A DNA stretch of 50,187 nucleotides from an uncultured Pleomorphomonas sp. (lineage in GTDB: Bacteria > Pseudomonadota > Alphaproteobacteria > Rhizobiales > Pleomorphomonadaceae). The notes under the pieces were generated by a model. The model saw nothing but the letters and a program-made list of their open reading frames with translations. It was not told the DNA's origin and made no database searches. Of the stretch, positions 29,798 through 38,200 are shown piece by piece (the stretch's first letter is position 1; every line of letters starts with the position of its first letter). The stretch spans positions 1-50,187 of the forward strand of contig CALMMQ010000117.1 of NCBI GenBank assembly GCA_937868725.1, read 5' to 3'. A program made the translations under genes and the position numbers.

Positions 29798-30862
29798 ATG
29801 AAGAAGACCGTACTTCTGGCCGGCACGGCGCTGGCCCTGGCTTTCGGCATTTCCACCGCCGAAGCGGCCAAGCTCAAGGCCTGCTGGGTCTACACCGGCC
29901 CGATCGGTGACTTTGGCTACTCCTACCAGCACGACCAGGGCCGCCTCGCCGTCGAGAAGGAACTCGGCGACAAGGTTGAGACCGCTTACGTCGAGAACGT
30001 CGCCGAAGGCCCGGACGCCGAGCGCGTCTTCGAGCGCTTCGCCCGCGAAGGCTGCGGCATCGTCTTCGGCACCTCGTTCGGCTTCATGGATGCCGAGCTG
30101 AAGGTGGCCAAGAAGTTCCCGAAGGTGAAGTTCGAGCACGCCACCGGCTACAAGTCGGCGCCGAACATGGGCCTCTACAACGCCCGCTTCTACGAAGGCC
30201 GCTACATCCTCGGCCAGATCGCCGCCAAGGAATCCAAGGCGGGCGTCGCCGGCTACATCGTCTCGTTCCCGATTCCGGAAGTCGTCATGGGCATCAACGC
30301 CTTCATGCTCGGCGCCCAGTCGGTGAACCCGAACTTCAAGGCCAAGATCGTCTGGGTCAACTCGTGGTTCGACCCGGGCAAGGAAGCCGACGCCGCCAAG
30401 GCGCTGTTCGACCAGGGTGCCGACATCATCGTCCAGCACACCGACTCGACTGCCGCCATCCAGGTTGCCGAGGAGCGTGGTCTCAAGGGCTTCGGCCAGT
30501 CGTCCGACATGGCCAAGTTCGCCCCCAAGGCGCAGCTGACCGCCATCGTCGACAACTGGGGTCCGCACTACATCAAGTCGGTCAAGGCCGTGCTTGACGG
30601 CACCTGGAAGCCGGGCGACGCCTGGGAAGGCATCAAGGACGGTACCGTCCACATGGCCGACTTCGCCAACATGTCCGACGACACCAAGAAGCTGGCCGAG
30701 GCCACCGAGGCCAAGATCGTGGCCGGCTGGAACCCGTTCACCGGCCCGATCGCCGATCAGGACGGCAAGGAGCGCTACGCCGCCGGCGTCGTCGCCCCGG
30801 ACAAGGACCTGCTTGGCATGAACTGGTACGTCAAGGGCGTCGACGACAAGCTGCCGCAGTAA
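29798..30862 (+). CDS. BMP-family substrate-binding protein
   Basis: 354-residue periplasmic binding protein of the Bmp/Med/PnrA family, which binds purine nucleosides in characterised members. The signal peptide MKKTVLLAGTALALAFGISTAEA ends at AEA|A. There is no lipobox, so it is soluble. The mature part has VYTGPIGDFGYSYQHDQGR and IVQHTDSTAAIQVAEERG. AAGGGGAG precedes the ATG at 29798. It is the last gene of the four-gene transporter, with a long spacer that may permit higher expression. The purine substrate is inferred from xdhABC next door. Confidence 0.92.
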   Translation: MKKTVLLAGTALALAFGISTAEAAKLKACWVYTGPIGDFGYSYQHDQGRLAVEKELGDKVETAYVENVAEGPDAERVFERFAREGCGIVFGTSFGFMDAELKVAKKFPKVKFEHATGYKSAPNMGLYNARFYEGRYILGQIAAKESKAGVAGYIVSFPIPEVVMGINAFMLGAQSVNPNFKAKIVWVNSWFDPGKEADAAKALFDQGADIIVQHTDSTAAIQVAEERGLKGFGQSSDMAKFAPKAQLTAIVDNWGPHYIKSVKAVLDGTWKPGDAWEGIKDGTVHMADFANMSDDTKKLAEATEAKIVAGWNPFTGPIADQDGKERYAAGVVAPDKDLLGMNWYVKGVDDKLPQ

Positions 30863-30872
30863 GCCGCTGCCG

Positions 30873-30897
30873 CCGGTCAGGCGTCCGGCCTGATCGG
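30873..30897 (+). terminator. 10-bp hairpin after the binding-protein gene
   Basis: CCGGTCAGGC (30873-30882) pairs with GCCTGATCGG (30888-30897), ten pairs with one G-T, around the loop GTCCG. It lies 10 bases past the stop. There is no T-run, so a 3'-protecting hairpin or Rho-type end is likely. Confidence 0.5.
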
Positions 30898-31000
30898 CTG
30901 GCGCCTCGGCGACGACGACAGGCACGACAAGGGATCGGGGTTGTCCGCAACGGTCGACTCCGATCCTGTTCATTTGCGCCTGATCTTCGGGGAGGCGGCG

Positions 31001-31294
31001 ATGCACGGACTCATCTACGCCGGCCGCAAGCTTGGCGAGGACATGCTGGCGACGCTGCTGTTCGCGGCCCTGCTGGTGGCCACCGATGATCTCCGGATCG
31101 CCGTCGCCGGTGGCATCCTGCTCGGTCTCGGCCAGTTGCTGTTCGACCTGTGGCGCCGGCGCGGCGTCAACTCGATGCAGGCGATCAGCCTGTTCCTGGT
31201 CATCGGCTTCGGACTCGCCGGGCTGATCGCCATCCAGTATCTGAGCATGCGTTTGGTCGGACGCACCCGCCGCCAGGCGGCGACGCCGGTCTGA
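31001..31294 (+). CDS. Half-length YciB/IspZ-like membrane protein
   Basis: 97 residues with about three membrane segments. The stretch AVAGGILLGLGQLLFDLWRRRGVNSMQAISLFLVIGFG resembles the N-terminal part of the YciB/IspZ septation-protein family (a Q, then a W-R-x-x-x-V-x-x-M-x-x-x-S-L pattern, then FG). Full YciB proteins are roughly twice as long, so this is a short or half-size relative, or a truncated copy. The ATG at 31001 has GGGGAGG 5 bases upstream; a TTG at 30941 would add 20 residues. Its role here, between the purine transporter and puuD, is unknown. Confidence 0.75.
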   Translation: MHGLIYAGRKLGEDMLATLLFAALLVATDDLRIAVAGGILLGLGQLLFDLWRRRGVNSMQAISLFLVIGFGLAGLIAIQYLSMRLVGRTRRQAATPV

Positions 31295-31526
31295 AAGTCG
31301 TGACTGATCTTGCACCAAATTGCTGAATTAATTGGCGTTTCAAAACAACGATAGGCTTGAGTTGCCAGCATTTGTCAGCCAGAATACGTGATAATGCGTA
31401 ACAATCCGAGGGGCGCGCGCGCCCGTCGGGGCAGGGGCCGTTGCCGGACGTCGACATCGGACCTGCAAGACCCGAGCGCCTGCCGGCCGACCCCGCCGGG
31501 GTGCTTCCGAGAGTGACATCGCCGAA

Positions 31527-32711
31527 ATGCTGAGCTTTGCCGCCGAGTGGCTGAACGTCCTTATTCGCTGGTTCCATCTCGTGGCCGGTATCGGCTGGAT
31601 CGGCACCAGCTTCTATTTCATTGCCCTTGATCTCAAGCTGCGCCAGCGGTCCGACATGGCCGACGGCGTCGCCGGCGCGGCCTGGCTGGTGCATGGCGGC
31701 GGCTTCTACCACGTCGACAAGTACGTGGTGGCGCCGGCCGCGCTGCCCGATGATCTCGTCTGGTACCGCTGGGAGGCCTACTTGACGTTCGTCTCCGGCT
31801 TCCTGCTGATGAACGTCCAGTATTATTTCAACGCCAGCGCCTTTCTGGTCGATCCGGCCGTCTTGGCGCTGCCGCCGCAGAAGGCCATTGCCATTTCGGT
31901 GGCCTCACTGATCCTCGGCTGGCTGGCCTACGATCTCCTGCTGATGCGCACGCCCATCGCCCGTCACACACCGACCCTGGCCGTCGGCGTCTTCGCGCTG
32001 ATCGTCGGCGCCGCCTGGGGCTATTCGCACGTCTTTTCCGGGCGCGGCGCCTTCATCCATGTCGGCGCCATGGTCGGCACCATCATGGCGGCCAACGTCT
32101 TCATGGTCATCATCCCCAACCAGCGCAAGATCGCCGCCGCGCTGATGGCCGGCCGCACGCCCGATCCGGCCTGGGCGCTGGCCGGGCGCCGCCGATCGCT
32201 GCACAACAACTATCTGACGCTGCCGGTGCTGGTGATGATGGTCTCCAACCATTATCCGCTCCTGACCGGCCACCCGCACGGCTGGCTGCTGGTGGCGTTG
32301 ATCCTGATCGTCGGTGGCGGCATCCGTCACGCTCTCAACCGTCACGAAGCGGGCGATGCCTTCGAGCGCTACCGGCTGGCGCTGATCGCCGCCGCCGTGG
32401 CGCTGGCCGTCGCTGTCATCCTCACTGCGCCGCGGCCGCGCGCCACCGTGGTCGGCGAAGTGACCGATCAGGACATCCTGCAACTGACCGCCACCCATTG
32501 CATCATGTGCCATTCGGCCCGCCCCACTCACGACGGCTTTGCCGCGCCGCCCAAGGACATCGTGCTCACCGACATCGACCACATCCGCCAGTACGCGCCG
32601 CTCATCGAGATTCAGGCGGTGCAGAACGAAGTGATGCCGCTCGGCAACGAGACGGGTATCACGCCGGCAGAGCGCGCCCGTCTCGGCGCCTGGATCGCCG
32701 CTCACAGGTAA
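31527..32711 (+). CDS. puuD: Membrane-bound urate oxidase with cytochrome c domain (PuuD)
   Basis: 394 residues: an N-terminal urate hydroxylase membrane domain with about eight helices (IRWFHLVAGIGWIGTSFYFI, HGGGFYHVDKY, NHYPLLTGHPHGW), then a C-terminal periplasmic class I cytochrome c domain. The heme motif CIMCH is at residues 325-329 and Met370 could be the sixth ligand. It oxidises urate to 5-hydroxyisourate and passes electrons to heme c, and so to respiration, rather than making H2O2. It supplies UraH and uses the XdhABC product. The upstream gap 31295-31526 has a weak promoter-like pair (TTGAGT at 31357, CAGAAT at 31380, 17-base spacer). Confidence 0.94.
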   Translation: MLSFAAEWLNVLIRWFHLVAGIGWIGTSFYFIALDLKLRQRSDMADGVAGAAWLVHGGGFYHVDKYVVAPAALPDDLVWYRWEAYLTFVSGFLLMNVQYYFNASAFLVDPAVLALPPQKAIAISVASLILGWLAYDLLLMRTPIARHTPTLAVGVFALIVGAAWGYSHVFSGRGAFIHVGAMVGTIMAANVFMVIIPNQRKIAAALMAGRTPDPAWALAGRRRSLHNNYLTLPVLVMMVSNHYPLLTGHPHGWLLVALILIVGGGIRHALNRHEAGDAFERYRLALIAAAVALAVAVILTAPRPRATVVGEVTDQDILQLTATHCIMCHSARPTHDGFAAPPKDIVLTDIDHIRQYAPLIEIQAVQNEVMPLGNETGITPAERARLGAWIAAHR

Positions 32712-32740
32712 CGGGACAACGGGGAAAAACCTGTTGCGGC

Positions 32741-32846
32741 CAAAGGAAGTCCGGGCCTATGGTCCGGCGAAACCACAGGCGATGGCGCCCTCGCGGGCGA
32801 ACCGACGATCTGTGCCAGCCTTCCTTTGTCTGGCGGTTCGGCCGCC
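32741..32846 (+). ncRNA. Candidate structured RNA leader before apt
   Basis: The puuD-apt gap folds into a multibranch structure by eye. A 9-bp closing stem joins CAAAGGAAG (32741-32749) to CTTCCTTTG (32820-32828). Inside is a hairpin CCGGGCC-TAT-GGTCCGG (32751-32767). A two-part hairpin follows, with outer arms CACAG/CTGTG (32774-32778 and 32810-32814) and inner arms CGCCC/GGGCG (32786-32790 and 32795-32799). A further hairpin GGCGG-TTCGG-CCGCC lies at 32832-32846, 28 bases before the apt start. I do not recognise a known riboswitch. It could be a cis-regulatory leader of apt or a small RNA. Confidence 0.4.
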
Positions 32847-32873
32847 GTAGAAAGTCCCGTCGTGGTGCCCTCC

Positions 32874-33401
32874 ATGAATCTCGCCGACACGATCCGCGCC
32901 ATCCCCGACTATCCCAAGCCGGGCATCATCTTTCGCGATATCACCACCCTGCTGGCCAACGCCCGCGCCTTCCGTCGCACTGTCGACGAACTGGTCCAGC
33001 CCTGGGCCGGCGGCAAGATCGACAAGGTGGCCGGCATTGAGGCGCGCGGCTTCATTCTCGGCGGCGCCATCGCCCACCAGCTCAGCGCCGGCTTCGTGCC
33101 GATCCGCAAGAAGGGCAAGCTGCCCTACGAGAAGGTGTCCATCGCCTATAGCCTGGAATACGGCGTCGACGAGATGGAAATGCACAAGGACGGCATCCTG
33201 CCCGGCGAACACGTGCTCCTCGTTGACGATCTGATCGCCACCGGCGGCACCGCCTGCGCCGCCGCCACGCTGCTGCGGGAGGTTGGCGCCATCGTCGAGG
33301 CGGCCTGTTTCGTCGTTGATCTGCCGGCGCTCGGCGGCGCGGAAAAGCTGCGGGCCATGAATGTGCCGGTGCGCACGCTGATCGAGTTCGAGGGCGAGTG
33401 A
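32874..33401 (+). CDS. apt: Adenine phosphoribosyltransferase
   Basis: 175-residue purine salvage enzyme making AMP from adenine and PRPP. The N-terminal [21 protein letters not shown] and [15 protein letters not shown] are typical. The PRPP loop [14 protein letters not shown] is intact. The ATG at 32874 gives the standard N-terminus, yet there is no Shine-Dalgarno in the ten bases before it (GTGGTGCCCTCC). The only alternative is a TTG at 32826. The gene sits at the end of the purine region, after a probably folded leader, and is convergent with a hydrolase gene 3 bases away. Confidence 0.95.
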   Translation: MNLADTIRAIPDYPKPGIIFRDITTLLANARAFRRTVDELVQPWAGGKIDKVAGIEARGFILGGAIAHQLSAGFVPIRKKGKLPYEKVSIAYSLEYGVDEMEMHKDGILPGEHVLLVDDLIATGGTACAAATLLREVGAIVEAACFVVDLPALGGAEKLRAMNVPVRTLIEFEGE

Positions 33402-33404
33402 GCC

Positions 33405-34154
33405 TTAGCGCTCGGCGAGGAAGTCCAGCACGCCGCGCTTGAACACCGGGTCACCGGTGGCCAGCATGTGGTCGCGGCCGGGAATGTCCAGCACCCGGGC
33501 GCCGGGGATCAGCGCGGCGAGGTCGGCCGCCGAACCGGCGACGGTGTCGCGCGTGCCGACGGCGATGAGCACCGGCACGGCGATGCGGTTGAGATCCTCA
33601 CGCGAAAATGCCCGCCGTACCGAGCGCATGCAGGCGGCCAGCGCCTTGAGGTCGCTGCCGGTCTGTTCGGCAAAGCGACGGAACATCCGGCCGTACTGAT
33701 TGCGCACCTCGTCGAGCGATGGCGCTTCGAGCGCGGCGGCGACGATCTCGCCGTTGCCCGTGCCCTTGATGAGGGCGCTGCCCATGCCGCCCAGCACCAG
33801 CGCGCGCAACCGGTCGCCGTGGGCGATGGCGAACTCGGTCAGAATGCGGGCGCCCATGGAGTAGCCGAGCGCATCGACCCGTTCGAGCCCGAGGGTGTCG
33901 AGGAGCGCCAGCACGTCGCCGGCCATCTTCTCCAGCCGATAGTCGTCGGCGTCATGAAAACGGACGCTGTCGCCGTGGCCGCGATTGTCGAGGGCGATCA
34001 CCCGCCGGCCGGCCTTGACCAGCGTGTCGACCCAGCCGGTATTGACCCAGTTGATGCGATGGTTGGAGGCAAAGCCGTGAACGAGAACGATCGGTGGCCC
34101 CTCACCCTCGTCAAGATAGGCAAAGGCGTGACCGTCGGACGTGAAGCTGGGCAT
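33405..34154 (-). CDS. Alpha/beta hydrolase
   Basis: 249 residues with an alpha/beta-hydrolase fold. The oxyanion motif is LVHGFASN. The nucleophile elbow GYSMG has Ser99, and the triad is completed by Asp203 (GTRDT) and His229 (GRDHM). There is no signal peptide, so it is cytoplasmic. The substrate is unknown; close families include esterases, haloperoxidase-like enzymes and dienelactone or acyl hydrolases. It is tail-to-tail with apt. A 9-bp palindrome lies about 72 bases upstream of its start. GGAGAG precedes the ATG at 34154. Confidence 0.9.
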   Translation of the reverse strand: MPSFTSDGHAFAYLDEGEGPPIVLVHGFASNHRINWVNTGWVDTLVKAGRRVIALDNRGHGDSVRFHDADDYRLEKMAGDVLALLDTLGLERVDALGYSMGARILTEFAIAHGDRLRALVLGGMGSALIKGTGNGEIVAAALEAPSLDEVRNQYGRMFRRFAEQTGSDLKALAACMRSVRRAFSREDLNRIAVPVLIAVGTRDTVAGSAADLAALIPGARVLDIPGRDHMLATGDPVFKRGVLDFLAER

Positions 34155-34225
34155 CGGGCAAGACTCTCCTGACAGATGGACGTCCTACACCGTCCGCCAT
34201 CAATTTGCGACCACGTTGCGCTTTC

Positions 34226-34249
34226 CGACCTGACTGAATCGTCAGGTCG
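34226..34249. promoter_or_regulatory. 9-bp palindrome upstream of the hydrolase
   Basis: CGACCTGAC (34226-34234) and GTCAGGTCG (34241-34249) are perfect arms around TGAATC. The site lies between the end of the response-regulator gene and the start of the hydrolase. No T-run occurs on either strand, which favours an operator over an intrinsic terminator, although it could end the kinase/regulator transcript. Confidence 0.45.
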
Positions 34250-34292
34250 ATAAGAAATCGCTCCAGAGTCAAAGGCTTGAGCATCCGGCCAG

Positions 34293-35201
34293 CTATTCCG
34301 AGCCGAGCAGCGAGCGCGTCGCCTTGATGGCGGCCGAAGCGCGGTTCTCCACCCCGAGCTTCACGAATATCTGCTCAAGATGCTTGTTCACCGTGCGCGG
34401 TGACAGGCCGAGGATGTCGCCGATGTCCTTGTTGGTCTTGCCGCGGCTGATCCACAGCAGCACCTCGGCCTCGCGTGTGGTCAGGGCGAAGCTCGCCCGC
34501 AACGCTTCCTCCTCGCCACCGGCGGCGTCGAGCCGCGCCAGGCGGAACAGGAACTCGTCGGTGCCGGAGAGACCGAGCAAGGTGAACTGCAGGCCGCCGC
34601 CGTCGTCAGGGTGGAACTCCACCGTCGCCGCCGCGCCAGGATGGCCGCGCTCGGCGATGGCGGCGGCAAGGCGACCGGCCAGCGGTGCCCCTGGCTCGGC
34701 GATCTGCCCCTCGACCAGCCGCCCGGCCTGTGGCGTCGCCCACGACAGCACGCCGCGGGCGTCGACCGCCAGCAGGTGGCGACCGGCGGCGTCGAGGGCC
34801 AGCTTGGCGCTGATCGAGGCGCGGGCGTTGGCGAGGTGGACGCGGATGCGCGCCTTGAGTTCGTCGATGTTGATCGGCTTGGTCAGATAGTCGACCCCGC
34901 CCGAGGACAGGCCGTGAACGACGTGCTCGGTGTCGCTGAGCCCGGTCATGAAGATCACCGGCACGTCGGCCACCGCCGGCATGGCCTTGAGCTGACGGCA
35001 GGTGGCGAAGCCGTCGAGTTCGGGCATGACGGCGTCGAGCAGGATGACGTCGGGCGTGGCCCGCTCGGCGATGGCGATGGCCTGGCGGCCGGAGGTGGCC
35101 ACCAACACGACGACGCCGGTCTCTTCCAGCGCTTCGGTGAGAAAGCTCAGCGTTTCCGGGCTGTCGTCGACGACGAGGACGGTGTCGCGGTTCTGGCTCA
35201 T
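34293..35201 (-). CDS. Response regulator, REC and LuxR-type HTH
   Basis: 302 residues. The receiver domain (residues 1 to about 125) has phospho-acceptor Asp56 (DVILLDAVMPELDG), Thr86 and Lys108. A middle PAS-like stretch (about 130-230, LLAVDARGVLSWATPQAG) follows. A LuxR/FixJ-type HTH completes the protein (LTTREAEVLLWISRGKTNKDIGDILGLSPRTVNKHLEQIFVKLGV). It overlaps the upstream kinase gene by 4 bases (ATGA), so it is the kinase's cognate regulator. A role in controlling the divergent urt operon is inferred from position and from a palindrome upstream of urtA. Confidence 0.93.
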   Translation of the reverse strand: MSQNRDTVLVVDDSPETLSFLTEALEETGVVVLVATSGRQAIAIAERATPDVILLDAVMPELDGFATCRQLKAMPAVADVPVIFMTGLSDTEHVVHGLSSGGVDYLTKPINIDELKARIRVHLANARASISAKLALDAAGRHLLAVDARGVLSWATPQAGRLVEGQIAEPGAPLAGRLAAAIAERGHPGAAATVEFHPDDGGGLQFTLLGLSGTDEFLFRLARLDAAGGEEEALRASFALTTREAEVLLWISRGKTNKDIGDILGLSPRTVNKHLEQIFVKLGVENRASAAIKATRSLLGSE

Positions 35202-38200
35202 GGCGGGCTCACTGCATCAAGCACTTTGGCGAAGGCGGCAAAATCGAAGGCCCGCACGTGCTCTCTGAGGCTTTCGACCAAGCCGGCGTTGGCCGGATCG
35301 CCAGCCAGCGTTTCGAGCTTGGCTTCGATGCCGCGCACGTAACCGATGGCGGCGAGTGCCCTGAGATCGGCGACATGGTCGCCGCCGGGGTCGTTGAGCG
35401 CCGGCGCGGCGGCGGCGGGCGGCGGCGGAGCCTCGTCGTCGGTGAAGGTCAGGTCGAGGTGACGGCCGATGCGGTCGACGAGATCGTCGAGGGAGAACGG
35501 TTTGGCGATGACATCGTCGTGGCCGAGTTCGTCGGTCGGCGTCGTGCCGTCGCCGATGTTGGCCGACAGCATGATGATCGGCGTGGCGACACCGCGCTGG
35601 CGCAGTTCGGTGACCAGTTGCCAGCCGCTGAGACCGGGCATCAGCACATCGACAAACATCAGATCGGGCGACAGGTCGCCGTCGATCAGGTCGAGGCAGT
35701 CCTGGCCATTGGCCGCCGTCAGCACGGTGAAGCCGAGCGGTGTCAGCAGCTCGCCCATCAGCTCGCGATGGTCGGCGTTGTCGTCGACCACGAGGATGGA
35801 CCGGCGCGGTCCGCGATAGCCGGTCACCGGGCGTGCCGCTGTTGCCGTGGTGCGGGCATTGGCGGCGCCAAGCATCATCCGCACCTTGAAGGTCGAGCCC
35901 TGGCCCGGCTGCGAGGCGAGCGAGATGGCCCCGCCCAGCGTTTCGACCAGCAGGCGCGTGATGGTCAGACCGAGACCGAGGCCCGGCGTGGCAGCGGCGT
36001 CGCCGCCGCGTTCGAACGGCTGGAAGACGCGGGCCTGATCCGCCTCGGCGATGCCGGGGCCGGTGTCGGTCACGGTCATGGTCGCCACCTGATTGCGGTA
36101 GTCGACCGTGAACGTCACCGTGCCGGTGGTCGTGAACTTGATGGCGTTGGAAAGCAGGTTCACCAGAATCTGGCGCAGCCGCTTCTCGTCGGTGCGGACG
36201 ATGGCCGGCAGCGCCGGGCTGCGTTCGTGCTGGAAGGCCAGGCCCTTGGCGTCGGCTTGCAGGCGGAACATGCCCTCGATCTGGTCGAAGAAATCGTTGG
36301 CCCGCACCTCGCTCATGCGAATCTGGAAGCGGCCGGCTTCGATGCGCGAAATGTCGAGCAGGCCATCGATCAGCCCCGACAGGTGCTCGGCCGAGCGCTT
36401 GATGACGCGCAGGCCGTTGCGCCGGCCGACCGGAATGGCGGCGTCGCGTTCGAGGATCTGGGCGTAGCCGAGCACGGCGTTGAGTGGCGTGCGCAACTCG
36501 TGCGACAGGCCGACGACGTAGCGGCTCTTGGCAAGGTTGGCCGCCTCCGCCCGCTCCTTGGCCTTTTGCAACTCGGCGTCGGTCTTCTTGTGAGCGGCGA
36601 TCTCCTGGATCAGCGCCGTCGTCTGGCGCGCCGTTTCCTCCTCGGCCACGGCGCGCGAATCGCGGGCCAGCACGAAGAACCAGACGACGATGCCGATGAC
36701 CAACGAGAAGATGAAGAACAGCAGCGCCAGCGTCCAGCCAATCAGGCTGGCTTCGGCCGGGTGGCGGCTCGCCACCTCGCGGAACACCATGAAGACGATC
36801 AGCGCCACGACGATCACCCATAGCGCCAGATGGGTCAGGTAGCGGCCGAGCCGGGTCCGCGAGGCGGCAAACACCGGCGCCGGCAGCAGCCGTTCGGCGA
36901 CGAAACGCAGCTGATTGTCGAAGCGGGCGTGTGGCTTGCAGCGGTCGTGGCAGCGGGCATCGAGCGAGCAGCACAGCGAGCAAACCGGCGCGGCGTAGGC
37001 TGGGCAATAGGCCATGTCTTCCGGCTCGAAGGCGTGTTCGCACACCGAGCAGGTGAGGGTGTCCCGCGTCTTCCAGGCGAGCCGGGGCTTGCGGGCCAGG
37101 TAGAAGCGGCCGCCGGTCGCCTTGGCGATGACCGGGGCCGCGATGAAGGCGACGAACATGGCGATGATCGGTGCGAACGCCTGAGCGAGGGCGCCGAACA
37201 GTCCGACGTGGGCACCGATGCCGCAGGCGGCGGCAATGACCATGGCGCCAACGCCCACCGGATTGATGTCGTAGAGATGGGCGCGCTTGAACTCGATGCC
37301 CGGTGGACTGAGCCCGAGCGGCTTGTTGATGGTGAGATCGGCCGAGATGGTGGCGAGCCAGGCCATGGCAACGATGGCGAACACGCCGAGCGTCTGTTCC
37401 AGCGCCTGATAGATGCCGATTTCCATCAGGATGAGAGCAATCGACACGTTGAACACCAGCCAGACGACGCGTCCGGGATGGCTGTGGGTGAGGCGTGAGA
37501 AGAAGTTCGACCAGGCGAGCGAGCCGGCGTAGGCGTTCATGACGTTGATCTTGAGCTGCGAGATCACCACGAAGGCGGCGGTCAGCAGGTAGGCGGCCTG
37601 GTCCGAGGGCAGCACGTAGCCGAAGGCGACGGCGTACATGCGTGCCGGCTCGGCGGCGTGGTCGACGGGTACGCCGTGGGCCAGTGCCAGCACGGCCAGA
37701 AACGAGCCGGCCACCATCTTGGGTGCTCCGAGCACCACCCAGCCGGGGCCGGCAAGGAACAGGGCGATCAACCAATTGCGGCGAGGCCCGCCGAGCCGGG
37801 CCGGCACGAAGCGCAGAAAGTCCACCTGTTCGCCGATCTGGGCCGTCAGCGCCAGGATGACGGCGCTGGCGGCGCCGAAGGCGGCGAGGTCGAAGCCGGC
37901 AGCGCCATCCGGCGCGCTGCGGCCGACGAAGCCCAGCCAGCTCTCCACCGATCCCCAGTCCGACAGGGCGATGAACACGAACGGCAGCACGTTGAGCACG
38001 ATCCAGAACGGTTGCGTCAACAGCTGGAAGCGGCTGATCCAGGTGACGCCGTGGGTGACGAGCGGGATCACCGCCACCGTCGAGACGACGTAGCTGGCCC
38101 AGAGCGGAATGCCGAGCGCCATCTCCAGCGCTGTCGACATGATCGACGCCTCGATGGCGAACAGGATGAAGGTGAAGCTGGCGTAGATCAGCGAGGTGAT

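Noticed and set aside
32741-32760. AGGAAGTCCGGGC resembles the RNase P RNA motif GAGGAAAGTCCGGGC
   Set aside because: The whole gap is only 162 bases and lacks the other conserved RNase P regions; treated as part of the unknown leader.
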